In this document: piece by piece, positions 37,040 through 45,446 of the stretch
Layout of the letters: every line of letters begins with the position of its first letter
How positions within the stretch are numbered: the stretch's first letter is position 1
NCBI GenBank assembly: GCA_002391545.1
Contig: DGFF01000011.1
Span: 1-51,828, forward strand
Length of the DNA stretch: 51,828 bases
Source of the DNA: Candidatus Fermentithermobacillaceae bacterium UBA3907
Lineage (GTDB): Bacteria; Bacillota; Sulfobacillia; Fermentithermobacillales; Fermentithermobacillaceae
Direction: 5' to 3'
Notes under the pieces: model-generated
Told to the model about the DNA's origin: nothing
Database searches by the model: none
Seen by the model: only the letters and a program-made list of their open reading frames with translations
Position numbers and translations under genes: made by a program

Positions 37040-37861
37040 CTACTTAATCTGCCGCCAAAAGGTTTGTTTCAAAATAGGTTCGTAGAATATCCGACCCTTG
37101 TCAGCAGTTTTCTGACTCAGAAACGCTCCTCTTATTATATCAACGTCTTCTGAGATCTGTGAAATATTATTAACCAAATAATCGGCGAAGAAGCCGGAAA
37201 ATTCGTCTTCGCTAACTTGCACTATAGTTCGGATCTCACTTTGAGTGATGCTTTCGAATACCTCGATGGCCGCCTCAAGTATTTTTTCTCGTTGTCTAGA
37301 ATAATTTTTGAAATAAAGCTCAATAGATGAAACTCTCCCTGCTTCAGCTGCATCTTGCAGTTTGAGAAGAAATCTATAAACGTTTTGGCAACGAGGGTCC
37401 AAACTAGCTCCAAAATCGAACCAGACTGGAATTCCAGACACCATGTACATGTTTCTATCTCCGTCATCCCAATTTCTGACCAAAATGTCCAACACGATCT
37501 GGTATCCCATGGCTGTCTCAGGGTCTTTATGGGGAAGTGTATCCGGAGTGTATTGGTATGCTGCCCTGGAGAAGTAGAATTCAGGGCCTACCATTTCTTG
37601 TAGCATTTCAAATTCTTCAAAAGTAAGATGCATTTCGTGGGCTAGTTTTACGGTGACAACGTTGCATCGTCCTAGCCCCAGCAAACTCACGATTTTTTCG
37701 ATAGGGCCGTAACTAAAGAATCTCTCAGGCACAAGCAATTTTTGCGATGTGCGCTCAGTTACAGGCGGTATAGATGGAGGAAAGTGTTGTTTTACGTAGT
37801 ATATTTCACCATCTGAGGTTATGTACTTTACCATGCCTCGCTCTATCTCAATTGTGCCCAT
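37040..37861 (-). CDS. Small HipA/PI4K-like kinase-fold protein
   Basis: About 273 residues. The ATP-anchoring lysine is probably Lys24 (EIYYVKQHF). The stretch LDILVRNWDDGDRNMY resembles the catalytic N-x-D-R-x-x-N region of HipA/PI3-4-kinase folds, and VWFDFGASLDP supplies a DFG-like metal-binding Asp. The HipA N-terminal domain is absent and no HipB-like repressor gene is adjacent, so a toxin role is not supported. ATG at 37861; GGAGG lies about 12 bases upstream. Upstream of the PHP gene and divergent from the radical SAM gene. Confidence 0.6.
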   Translation of the reverse strand: MGTIEIERGMVKYITSDGEIYYVKQHFPPSIPPVTERTSQKLLVPERFFSYGPIEKIVSLLGLGRCNVVTVKLAHEMHLTFEEFEMLQEMVGPEFYFSRAAYQYTPDTLPHKDPETAMGYQIVLDILVRNWDDGDRNMYMVSGIPVWFDFGASLDPRCQNVYRFLLKLQDAAEAGRVSSIELYFKNYSRQREKILEAAIEVFESITQSEIRTIVQVSEDEFSGFFADYLVNNISQISEDVDIIRGAFLSQKTADKGRIFYEPILKQTFWRQIK

Positions 37862-38038
37862 ATATAGCGATATCCTCCAGAGAGCTGCATTACGCAACTG
37901 CCATGAACTGCGCCACCCATTCCTCGTAGCATGTACATTCTAACATAAATAAATAGTATTAAATTGTCGTGCCCAAACTGGTGGCTAAAATTTGTAGCAC
38001 AGCCGTGAAAAAATATGTATATGCGCCATATTTGTAAT

Positions 38039-38056
38039 ATACTTAATACTAAGTAT
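38039..38056. promoter_or_regulatory. Operator-like palindrome
   Basis: ATACTTA and TAAGTAT are perfect inverted arms separated by ATAC, in the AT-rich divergent region 37862-38135 about 80 bases before the radical SAM gene. A weak promoter-like TTGTAG/TATGTA pair lies just upstream. Confidence 0.35.
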
Positions 38057-38135
38057 GCGGGGAAATATTTTGTCCATGAATCAAATGGCACATGCAGGTA
38101 ACAGTTGGTATAGGGGTATAGGGGGGAATAGGTAG

Positions 38136-39038
38136 ATGGGATGCACTCAATGCCCTCGGTATTGCAATGTAGATCGTTCCCAAGGAGAGTTGGGTTTTTG
38201 TAGAAGAGGAATGCTTCCCGAGGTCGCCATGGCAGACCTTCATTTCTGGGAAGAACCGTGTATTTCGGGGAGTAATGGTTCTGGCGCAGTGTTTTTTTCT
38301 GGGTGCAATTTATCATGTGCGTTTTGCCAGAATTACCAAATAAGCCAAAGCGGTCGCGTTGGTAGGGAGTACAGCGTGGAAGCGCTGGCGAGCATCTTTC
38401 TTATGCTCGAGGGTCGGGGAGCCCACAATATAAACCTTGTTTCTCCGACTCATTTCTCCGAAAAAGTAGCCGAAGCCATTCGGCAAGCCAGGAATATGGG
38501 CCTTAAGATACCGTTTATCTATAATTCCAACGGGTATGAATCACTTGAAACTTTGCAGATTATGGACGGACTTATAGACGTATATCTTCCAGACTTAAAG
38601 TATTTTTCTGATGAAATCGCAAGAAAGTACTCTTCTGCTCCTTCTTACTTTGAGCACGCTTCAAAAGCTATCCTAGAGATGTCAAGGCAGGTCGGGATTC
38701 CCCAGTTTGATGAACAGGGTGTGATTCAGAGGGGCCTAATTGTTAGACATTTGGTTTTGCCAGGGCAGATTGAGGATTCGAAAAAGGTTCTGCGGTGGAT
38801 TAAAGAAGAACTGCCTGAGGGAACCTATGTGAGTTTGATGGCACAGTACTGTCCGGTGCATAGAGCAAAGCAGTATCCGGAGATAAATAGGACTCTTACA
38901 TGGCGAGAATATGATGAGATAGTAAAAGAACTTTATGACTTAGAATTGGAGGATGGCTATATTCAGGAACTTGCATCTGCAAATACTGAGTTCATACCAG
39001 ATTTCGGAGTTGAGGCGCACGAACCGAATGTGATGTGA
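38136..39038 (+). CDS. PflX-type radical SAM protein
   Basis: Protein of 300 residues. The radical SAM cysteines are in SGCNLSCAFCQN (CxxxCxxC). An N-terminal MGCTQCPRYCNVDRSQGELGFC adds four cysteines, as in the PflX branch of pyruvate formate-lyase activase-like proteins. VYLPDLKYFSDEIARKYS and VRHLVLPGQIEDS also fit. Target protein or substrate unknown; no glycyl-radical enzyme is encoded nearby. ATG at 38136 after a purine-rich GGGGGGAATAGG. Confidence 0.88.
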   Translation: MGCTQCPRYCNVDRSQGELGFCRRGMLPEVAMADLHFWEEPCISGSNGSGAVFFSGCNLSCAFCQNYQISQSGRVGREYSVEALASIFLMLEGRGAHNINLVSPTHFSEKVAEAIRQARNMGLKIPFIYNSNGYESLETLQIMDGLIDVYLPDLKYFSDEIARKYSSAPSYFEHASKAILEMSRQVGIPQFDEQGVIQRGLIVRHLVLPGQIEDSKKVLRWIKEELPEGTYVSLMAQYCPVHRAKQYPEINRTLTWREYDEIVKELYDLELEDGYIQELASANTEFIPDFGVEAHEPNVM

Positions 39039-39102
39039 TATTATTTTACTTAACAGCCCTTTGATACATAGTTGGGTTGTTTTCTCGAGGAGGTGGGCGG
39101 GA

Positions 39103-39891
39103 GTGAACAAGATAGCGAAGCTGGCATTGATTCTTGCGTTCATATGCGCGCTATCCGGTTTGGGATTAGCTGCAGTTTACAATACGACGAAACCCATCAT
39201 TGAGCAGCGTGCCGAGGAGGACCTTATCAACGCGGTCAAGGAGGTTTTGTCCGAAGCCACTGAGATAGAGCAGCATGAAGAAGACGGGGTAGTGTACTGG
39301 ATAGGAAAGGCAAACGGGAAAATAATCGGCGCCGCTATGGAGGTAGAGTCTCATGGCTACGGCGCTGAGCCCATAAAAATGATGGTCGGAATAGATTCCG
39401 AAGGAAAGGTAACTAAAGTCAAAATTATGTCCTTATCGGAAACTCCAGGCATAGGCAGTCGCGTCAATAGCGAAGAGTTTTTATCTCGGTTTAGCGGAGT
39501 AGATAACCCGGCCAAGGTAGAAGGTATTTCTGGGGCTACAGTATCTTCCGGCGCAGTTAAGGGAGGAGTTGCCAGCGCTGTAGAGTTCCTGAAAGCGATT
39601 GTTGCGCCAGAAGAAGAGCCGATAGATATAGGGTTGGTCGCCGACGGTACGTATGAAGGAATAGGAGAGGGATTATTTGGACCGATAAAGGTATCTGTCA
39701 CGGTTCAGGGAGGAAAAATCATCGAAGTAAAAGTGATAGAACATAGTGAGAGCGAAGGAATAGCTGACCCTGCAATTTCAGGTATTCCAAAGGCTATAGT
39801 TGAAAAACAACAGTTAGATGTGGATGTAGTTTCAGGTGCGACTTTTACGAGCAAAGGCATTATTGAGGCGGTAAAAAACGCGTTGAAATAG
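39103..39891 (+). CDS. Membrane-anchored protein with two FMN-binding domains (RnfG/NqrC-like)
   Basis: About 262 residues. One N-terminal membrane segment (about 4-25) and two FMN_bind domains (about 75-170 and 185-262). Each ends in a covalent flavinylation motif, SGATVSS and SGATFTS, where the Thr would take FMN from an ApbE transferase. No apbE or other rnf/nqr genes are in the window, so this looks like a stand-alone extracytoplasmic flavin electron carrier. GTG at 39103 after GGAGGTGGGCGGGA. Ends at a clear terminator. Confidence 0.87.
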   Translation: MNKIAKLALILAFICALSGLGLAAVYNTTKPIIEQRAEEDLINAVKEVLSEATEIEQHEEDGVVYWIGKANGKIIGAAMEVESHGYGAEPIKMMVGIDSEGKVTKVKIMSLSETPGIGSRVNSEEFLSRFSGVDNPAKVEGISGATVSSGAVKGGVASAVEFLKAIVAPEEEPIDIGLVADGTYEGIGEGLFGPIKVSVTVQGGKIIEVKVIEHSESEGIADPAISGIPKAIVEKQQLDVDVVSGATFTSKGIIEAVKNALK

Positions 39892-39914
39892 GTCCATGAT
39901 GTAAGCGCAATCGT

Positions 39915-39940
39915 ACCCCGGGCATCCGGGGTTTTTTTAT
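39915..39940 (+). terminator. Rho-independent terminator
   Basis: ACCCCGG and CCGGGGT pair around a GCAT loop and run into seven T residues, between the FMN-binding gene and the SOS cassette. Confidence 0.9.
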
Positions 39941-39946
39941 TTTCTC

Positions 39947-39975
39947 TTGACTTCCACTTTTGGTGATATTACTAT
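39947..39975 (+). promoter_or_regulatory. Sigma-A promoter of the mutagenesis cassette
   Basis: TTGACT at 39947-39952, 17-base spacer, TACTAT at 39970-39975. The predicted transcript start falls just before the LexA box. Confidence 0.72.
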
Positions 39976-39984
39976 TTATTTGAG

Positions 39985-39998
39985 CGAACAAATGTTCT
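39985..39998. promoter_or_regulatory. LexA (SOS) box, Gram-positive type
   Basis: CGAACAAATGTTCT has perfect GAAC/GTTC arms with a 4-base centre and matches the Bacillus LexA consensus CGAACrnryGTTyG except at its last base. It lies about ten bases after the -10 box and 19 before the ATG, ideal for repression. Confidence 0.82.
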
Positions 39999-40016
39999 AT
40001 AAAGCAGGTGATCCCC

Positions 40017-41330
40017 ATGAGAGATGTGTATTATTTTAAATTCATAGGCGCAAGAACACGTCAAGAAAAGGCTGATAGCGCTGCTCACTCTAGATTCCCT
40101 ACTGCTGTGGCTTTTCAGGATATTATCTTAGATTGTGACGAAAAGGCTTTTAAAGAAGGAGTAAGGCCTGGAGATACTGTTAGACAAGCTCAATTGGCTT
40201 CACCTTCATGCCAAATAATTATAACTTCCGATAAAAGTCCCTATGTGTTAACCAGCGTAATCGACGTGCTATCTTCTGTAACTTTATTTGTTGAACTTGA
40301 TGAAAGAGATTGCGGGGTGTTTCTGCAGGACCCAGATAAACCCTTAACCGAAGTGCTCTCTCTTTTAGACGGCATGTTCGACATGGCCATTGTTACCAAA
40401 AGCAGATCTAAATTCCTAACAAAATGTTCTTCTATTTGGGTATCCCAAAAGGTATTTAAGGGACATAAGATATTATCTTCTAAGAAATCATGGGGACGCA
40501 TTGAAGTAGGTAACAATTACATTTTAGTAGATGTGGAACAAGGAAAGGAAAAGACCTTTCTAGCAAATATGCCCCTTGCTCTTCTGTGGCCCTTACCGCC
40601 AGATGTAATATCTATTTTATATTCCTTGGGCTTTAAAACTTTTAAGGATCTACAGCAAATTTCACCTTCTCAGTTAACTTATCAAATTGGAGATTGGGCG
40701 CATACGGTTATTAACTGCGTAAATGGTGAAGATATTTCACTAGTAAATCCGCTTACCGCGAAACTATGTATAGAAAAAATCGTGGAACTTGAAAATATGG
40801 ATTTAGATAAGGCGCTAAAAGAGGTCGCCGAAGAGTTTGCACAAAATGGCCTAGGAGCTAAACACATAACTGTAACTTTGGCAGGGGATTTTCCGCCTGT
40901 TGTGAGAGAAAAGAAATCGATTCGTCCTTTATACAGTTTTGAATCGTTAAAAAGTGTCGTGTCCAATCTAATCCAAGAGGTAGCTAACGATCTTGGTAAC
41001 TTCTCTTTTCGCAAGCCATCGACTGTTTCTATTTTCTTCAGAGATATTGAACAAGTATCGGTGAGACAAATGTTTTTAATGGAACATTTCACTGGTAATC
41101 GAGAGAACCGGCGCTTAGACTTGGGTAATTCTGAAGCGTCAGTTTCTTTGGAATCTGTCCTTTCAGATATAGAGAAAAAGTACGGGGAGTCGGTTCTGGC
41201 ATGGGGATGGGAGTGTGAACAGAAACAAAGTGATGTTTTCAGGCCAGAAATTTTGCGGCGCGAGAAGATGCTATCTTTTTGGGATCCTACTAGGTTTAGG
41301 GAAGGGGGAGAGTTTACGTGTCCAAGGTGA
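40017..41330 (+). CDS. ImuB-like Y-family polymerase homolog, probably inactive
   Basis: About 437 residues. The Y-family layout is recognisable: LFVELDERDCGVFL in the palm, the thumb HhH region (LGFKTFKDLQQISPSQL) and the little-finger region. At the N-terminus, where active enzymes have a metal-binding Asp in a HIDMDAFFASVE-like strand, this protein reads DVYYFKFIGART with no acid. That loss is typical of ImuB. Near the C-terminus, MLSFWD resembles a beta-clamp motif. ATG at 40017 is six bases after AGGTG, better than the GTG at 40008. First gene of the SOS cassette; overlaps the next gene by 13 bases. Confidence 0.8.
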   Translation: MRDVYYFKFIGARTRQEKADSAAHSRFPTAVAFQDIILDCDEKAFKEGVRPGDTVRQAQLASPSCQIIITSDKSPYVLTSVIDVLSSVTLFVELDERDCGVFLQDPDKPLTEVLSLLDGMFDMAIVTKSRSKFLTKCSSIWVSQKVFKGHKILSSKKSWGRIEVGNNYILVDVEQGKEKTFLANMPLALLWPLPPDVISILYSLGFKTFKDLQQISPSQLTYQIGDWAHTVINCVNGEDISLVNPLTAKLCIEKIVELENMDLDKALKEVAEEFAQNGLGAKHITVTLAGDFPPVVREKKSIRPLYSFESLKSVVSNLIQEVANDLGNFSFRKPSTVSIFFRDIEQVSVRQMFLMEHFTGNRENRRLDLGNSEASVSLESVLSDIEKKYGESVLAWGWECEQKQSDVFRPEILRREKMLSFWDPTRFREGGEFTCPR

Positions 41331-41557
41331 TAGACCAGCCTGTTCTAATGGTAGTTGAAGATGGAGAACCTAAACGATTCTTTTGGATAAAAAAATGGGT
41401 GAATGTAAAAGATGTGGTAGATAAATGGAGCGAATCTGGGCGATGGTGGGATGAAGAAAGAGAAAAGACGTTTTACAGGGTTTTAGGGGGCGAAGGCGGA
41501 GTATATGAGATTTACTTCGATAATAAACATTGGAAACTTTACAAGGTGTTTGACTAA
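41318..41557 (+). CDS. DUF6504-like small protein of the mutagenesis cassette
   Basis: Protein of 79 residues. RFFWIKKWVNVKDVVDKWSE, GRWWDEEREKTFYRV and VYEIYFDNKHWKLYKV fit the small DUF6504 family, which in Actinobacteria neighbours Y-family polymerase and dnaE2 genes; I make this match from memory. Rich in Trp and charged residues, no signal peptide. GTG start after GAAGGGGGAGAG, inside the end of the ImuB-like gene, and two bases before dnaE2, which implies coordinated production. Function unknown. Confidence 0.72.
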   Translation: MSKVIDQPVLMVVEDGEPKRFFWIKKWVNVKDVVDKWSESGRWWDEEREKTFYRVLGGEGGVYEIYFDNKHWKLYKVFD

Positions 41558-41559
41558 AT

Positions 41560-44500
41560 ATGTTTACCCATCTTCATGTTCATAGCCCTTTTTCCTTTTT
41601 AGACGGGGCATCGAGCATAACGGAACTTGTAACAAAAGCGGCGGAGATAGGGATGACTTCGTTAGCTATTACCGATCATAACAACGTTTCAGGTGCAGTA
41701 AGGTTCATCAAAGCCTCACGCGAAGCAGGCATAAAACCTATAATCGGATGCGAAGTTACTATGGAAGGCGGTTTCCACCTTACTTTGCTGTGTAAAAATG
41801 ACGCAGGTTATAGAAATCTTTGCAGTATTTTGACTGATGCGCATTTATCCAATAAACGTGGACAGCCTGAGGTAAGTTTAACTTCTTTGGCCCTTCACAA
41901 AGAGGGACTTTTTGTCCTTTCAGGATGTAGGAAGGGACTAATCCCTTCTTTGATCTTGCAAAAAAGATTCAAGGAGGCTTTAGAAATAGCCCAAGATTAC
42001 AAAAATGTTTTTGGGAAGGAGTCGTTTTTTATTGAAGTTTCTGAGTCTCTTCTCCCAGGTTCTATGAGCCTGAATAGAAATCTTTGGCAATTGGCTGACA
42101 TTGTGGATTTACATAGTGTTGTAACAAACAATGTGCATTACGCCGAAAAAGAAGATTTCAAAATTCACGATATTTTAACCTGTATCCGCACGTCAACCAA
42201 ACTAGAAGATGTCCATCCAGAAAGACGCCTTAATAGGGAAAACTATTTGAAGACAGAAATGGAGATGGGAATAGAACATGCAGATTATTGCGAGGGCCTC
42301 CACAATTCCTGGGCTTTAGCCAAAGAATGTGAATGCCCTTTAGAATTAGGCACGCCGAATTTCCCTGCTTTTGACTACTATGAAGGATTCAGTTCTGCAA
42401 GTCATTTTTTGCGTCATCTAGTGTATCTAGGGGCGGAGCAACGTTACGGAAAAGTGACGTCTGATATAAAAGCGCGGTTGGACCGGGAATTAAACGTAAT
42501 AAATCATTTGGGCTACGCAGATTATTTTTTGGTAGTATGGGATCTTGTGAAATTTGCTACAAGATGTGGTATTCGGCATGCAGGAAGAGGCTCAGCTGCC
42601 GATTCTGCAGTGGCGTATTGCCTTGGCATCACCGATGTAGATCCTATTGCCCAGAACCTTTTATTTGAAAGGTTTATGAGTCTTGAGCGAGGGGAAAAAC
42701 CTGATATCGACATCGATTTTGATGCAAGGCGAAGAGACGAAGTTACAGCGTATGTGTACAGCAAGTACGGGGATGAACATGTGGCGTCAGTAGCTACATA
42801 CAATACTTTTCAAGGTCGTTCGTCCATTAGGGAAGTAGGCAAGGTTATGGGGTATTCCCCTGACGAGATAGACTTAATAGCAAAACGTCTACCTCATGTT
42901 CCTGGCTATATGCTGGAAAATGTATTCAAAACATTGCCTGAACTGAAAAACTTAGATATTCCTGAAAAAAGGCTTAATGTTCTTGTTGAAACTGCATCGA
43001 AGCTTAGCGGTTTACCACGATATCTAGGTACTCATCTAGGTGGAGTAGTTATCTCTAGGAATCCTATTACGCAGTTTTCACCGTTAGAGAAGTCGGCCAA
43101 AGGGGTCAAAATATTGCAGTTTGATAAAGACGATGTAGAAGATTTGGGACTTGTGAAAATCGACCTCTTGTCTTTAAGAACTTTAGGCGCAGTTGAAGAT
43201 TCACTGAGGTTTGCCGGAACTGGTTCGGGACTTGATTATGATGGTATACCCCTAGACGACCCAGACACTTTTAACAGGCTAAAGTCTGCAGATACTGTAG
43301 GTATTTTCCAATTGGAAAGTCCTGCTCAAAGGGGACTTCAAGGGAGGCTAGAGGCTGAAAACATAGAAGACGTAGTAGCAAGCGTGGCGCTGATAAGGCC
43401 GGGGCCGATCAAAGGCAATATGGTCGAACCTTTTATAAAACGTCGCAAAGGGGAAGAAGAAGTAAAATATTTGGACCCGCGCCTTGAAGGGATTTTGGGA
43501 AAAACGTACGGGGTAATATTGTTTCAAGAACAAGTTATTGAAATCGCTTCAACTATTGGAGGATTTACCCCAGGGGAAGCAGACAATTTGCGAAGAACCA
43601 TGACACACGGTAGATCTGTTGAGGAAATGGAAAAGATAGGTGAAACCTTTATTGAAAGGGCGGTGCAAAACGGAGTCCAGGAAGAAGCTGCTCGCGAGAT
43701 ATTTGAGTGTATGAAAGGATACGCAAGTTACGGTTTTTGTGAAGCCCATGCCCGGGCTTTTGCCACTACTGCTTACAAAACAGGTTACCTGATTCAGCAC
43801 TATCCCGCCGAATTCTACGGAGCTATATTAAATAACCAACCTATGGGGTTTTATCCTGTATCTACTGTATGTGTTGAAGCTGAAAGGCATGGCGTAGAAA
43901 TCCTAGGTCCTTCAGTGAATCAGTCGGAAAAAGAGGTTTCAGTGAAGGGAAACGGCATTCGCATTCCGTTTAAAATGATAAAGGGAATGACCGAAAGAGC
44001 CATGGAATCAATAATTTCTGAAAGGGAAAAGGGAGGGAAGTTTAGTTCCGCAAATGATTTTATGAAACGAGTGAAGTTAGATAAAGATATTATGCGAAAT
44101 CTTATCTTATGCGGTGCGTTTGATGAATTTGGGGTTTTTCGGAGAACCCTTTTATGGCAATGCAAAGATTTGTATCTTGCCGATAGTAGTGGGCAGAAAG
44201 AAACTTTGGTCGAACCTTCTTATTATGAATATCCAAATATTTCTGAGGCAGAGTTTTCTTTAGAAGAGAAAGTATCTTACGAGTATGAAATACTTGGGTT
44301 TGGAATTTCTGCCCATCCTATGGAAATATGGAGAGATAAACTCAAAGAGAAAGGATTCACGTCTAGCCAAGAGATTTGCATGGTTAAAGCAGGTGACTTT
44401 GTCAAAGTTGGAGGCATTCCTGTGAGACCTCATAGACCTCCTACGAAAAGCGGAAGGACTGTAGTATTTCTTTCTCTAGAAGATGAGTGCGGATTAGTGG

Positions 44501-44658
44501 ACGTAACGTGTTTCGAACAGGTATATGCCAAGTATGGAGAATTTCTGTTTCCAGGGGAACGTTTGCCTTTAGGGATATGGGGTCAAGTTCAAAAGCGCGG
44601 TAACACGTTTTCCATAGTAGCTAAGACCGTGTTCCCTCTGTCGTATGTCCTGTCTTAA
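41560..44658 (+). CDS. dnaE2: Error-prone DNA polymerase III alpha subunit, DnaE2 type
   Basis: Protein of 1032 residues, short as DnaE2 enzymes are. Domains in order: PHP (HLHVHSPFSFLDGAS, ITDHNNVSG), palm with catalytic Asp382, 384 and 386 in DIDIDFDARRRDEV, fingers, HhH region and a C-terminal OB fold (FVKVGGIPVRPHRPP). YGFCEAHARAFATTAYKTGYL and NNQPMGFYPVSTV are characteristic of the DnaE2 branch. It would carry out translesion synthesis for the ImuB-like protein. Last gene of the cassette, starting two bases after the DUF6504-like gene. No imuA is present. Confidence 0.9.
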   Translation: MFTHLHVHSPFSFLDGASSITELVTKAAEIGMTSLAITDHNNVSGAVRFIKASREAGIKPIIGCEVTMEGGFHLTLLCKNDAGYRNLCSILTDAHLSNKRGQPEVSLTSLALHKEGLFVLSGCRKGLIPSLILQKRFKEALEIAQDYKNVFGKESFFIEVSESLLPGSMSLNRNLWQLADIVDLHSVVTNNVHYAEKEDFKIHDILTCIRTSTKLEDVHPERRLNRENYLKTEMEMGIEHADYCEGLHNSWALAKECECPLELGTPNFPAFDYYEGFSSASHFLRHLVYLGAEQRYGKVTSDIKARLDRELNVINHLGYADYFLVVWDLVKFATRCGIRHAGRGSAADSAVAYCLGITDVDPIAQNLLFERFMSLERGEKPDIDIDFDARRRDEVTAYVYSKYGDEHVASVATYNTFQGRSSIREVGKVMGYSPDEIDLIAKRLPHVPGYMLENVFKTLPELKNLDIPEKRLNVLVETASKLSGLPRYLGTHLGGVVISRNPITQFSPLEKSAKGVKILQFDKDDVEDLGLVKIDLLSLRTLGAVEDSLRFAGTGSGLDYDGIPLDDPDTFNRLKSADTVGIFQLESPAQRGLQGRLEAENIEDVVASVALIRPGPIKGNMVEPFIKRRKGEEEVKYLDPRLEGILGKTYGVILFQEQVIEIASTIGGFTPGEADNLRRTMTHGRSVEEMEKIGETFIERAVQNGVQEEAAREIFECMKGYASYGFCEAHARAFATTAYKTGYLIQHYPAEFYGAILNNQPMGFYPVSTVCVEAERHGVEILGPSVNQSEKEVSVKGNGIRIPFKMIKGMTERAMESIISEREKGGKFSSANDFMKRVKLDKDIMRNLILCGAFDEFGVFRRTLLWQCKDLYLADSSGQKETLVEPSYYEYPNISEAEFSLEEKVSYEYEILGFGISAHPMEIWRDKLKEKGFTSSQEICMVKAGDFVKVGGIPVRPHRPPTKSGRTVVFLSLEDECGLVDVTCFEQVYAKYGEFLFPGERLPLGIWGQVQKRGNTFSIVAKTVFPLSYVLS

Positions 44659-44693
44659 AAGCTCAAACCCCCCGCTTATTATGAAAAACTATC

Positions 44694-45266
44694 TTATTCG
44701 ACGACGTCAACAGGTTTTTTGACATAAGTAGTTATTCTAGTATCCCCGTATTTGTAAGTCTTTTTCACCTCTAAGGCTCCAGAGGATTCAAAGGGTGTCT
44801 CTCCTGTTGACTGCTGCAGAACCACGATACCGCCTGGTTTTAAGAGGTCTCCCGATGATATTTTTTTCATAGTGGAGATGTCCAATCCTGTAAAGTAAGG
44901 CGGAGCCACAATGATAATATCAAAGGTCTTTCCTGCTTTTTTCAGCTGGTCTATGGTATCCAAAACGTCAGCGCGTATGACTTTAACTTGGTCCTGTAAT
45001 CCCATTCGCGCAGCGTTTTTCGTTATGACCTCTATAGCTTTTGGGTTTTTGTCAATAAGCACTGAGGTCTGGGCCCCCCGAGAAATCAATTCAAAAGAAT
45101 AACTGCCTGTGCCGGCGTAAAGGTCTAATATTTCGGCTCCTTCAGTGTAGTGTTGAAGGATATTTGCTACTGCTTCCCTAACCCTTGCAAGGGGTGGTCT
45201 AGTTTTTTCACCAGGCACAGATAAAATATTTCTTCCCGACAAATATCCACCGGTGATTTTGAGCAT
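44694..45266 (-). CDS. rsmD: RsmD-like 16S rRNA (guanine966-N2) methyltransferase
   Basis: About 190 residues. Opens with LKITGGYLSGRNI and KTRPPLARVREAVANIL, both RsmD signatures, and the AdoMet motif ILDLYAGTGSYSFELISRGA. The usual catalytic DPPY is APPY here (121-124), which may weaken or change activity. ATG at 45266 follows GAGGTG by nine bases; a GTG at 45278 is nearly as good. Usually followed by coaD, which is not seen. Convergent with dnaE2, divergent from the HypE-like gene. Confidence 0.82.
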   Translation of the reverse strand: MLKITGGYLSGRNILSVPGEKTRPPLARVREAVANILQHYTEGAEILDLYAGTGSYSFELISRGAQTSVLIDKNPKAIEVITKNAARMGLQDQVKVIRADVLDTIDQLKKAGKTFDIIIVAPPYFTGLDISTMKKISSGDLLKPGGIVVLQQSTGETPFESSGALEVKKTYKYGDTRITTYVKKPVDVVE

Positions 45267-45318
45267 GTGATCTAGCACCTCATTCCTTTCTTATCGCTCA
45301 TGTGTTTCTCAGCATTAT

Positions 45319-45347
45319 ATTACAATGCTTCTGCCTGATGTTATAAT
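45319..45347 (+). promoter_or_regulatory. Possible promoter of the HypE-like gene
   Basis: ATTACA at 45319-45324, 17-base spacer, perfect TATAAT at 45342-45347, 100 bases before the ATG. Confidence 0.4.
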
Positions 45348-45446
45348 ATACATAGATGCGAAATATATCGATTACACAATTTCTCACTTGTTACAGAACA
45401 AACACATCAAACTTGAAGATATTTTCCCAACGAGACGGAGGCAATT

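Noticed and set aside
37040..37861. HipA-type toxin-antitoxin module
   Set aside because: No small helix-turn-helix antitoxin gene is adjacent and the HipA N-terminal domain is missing.
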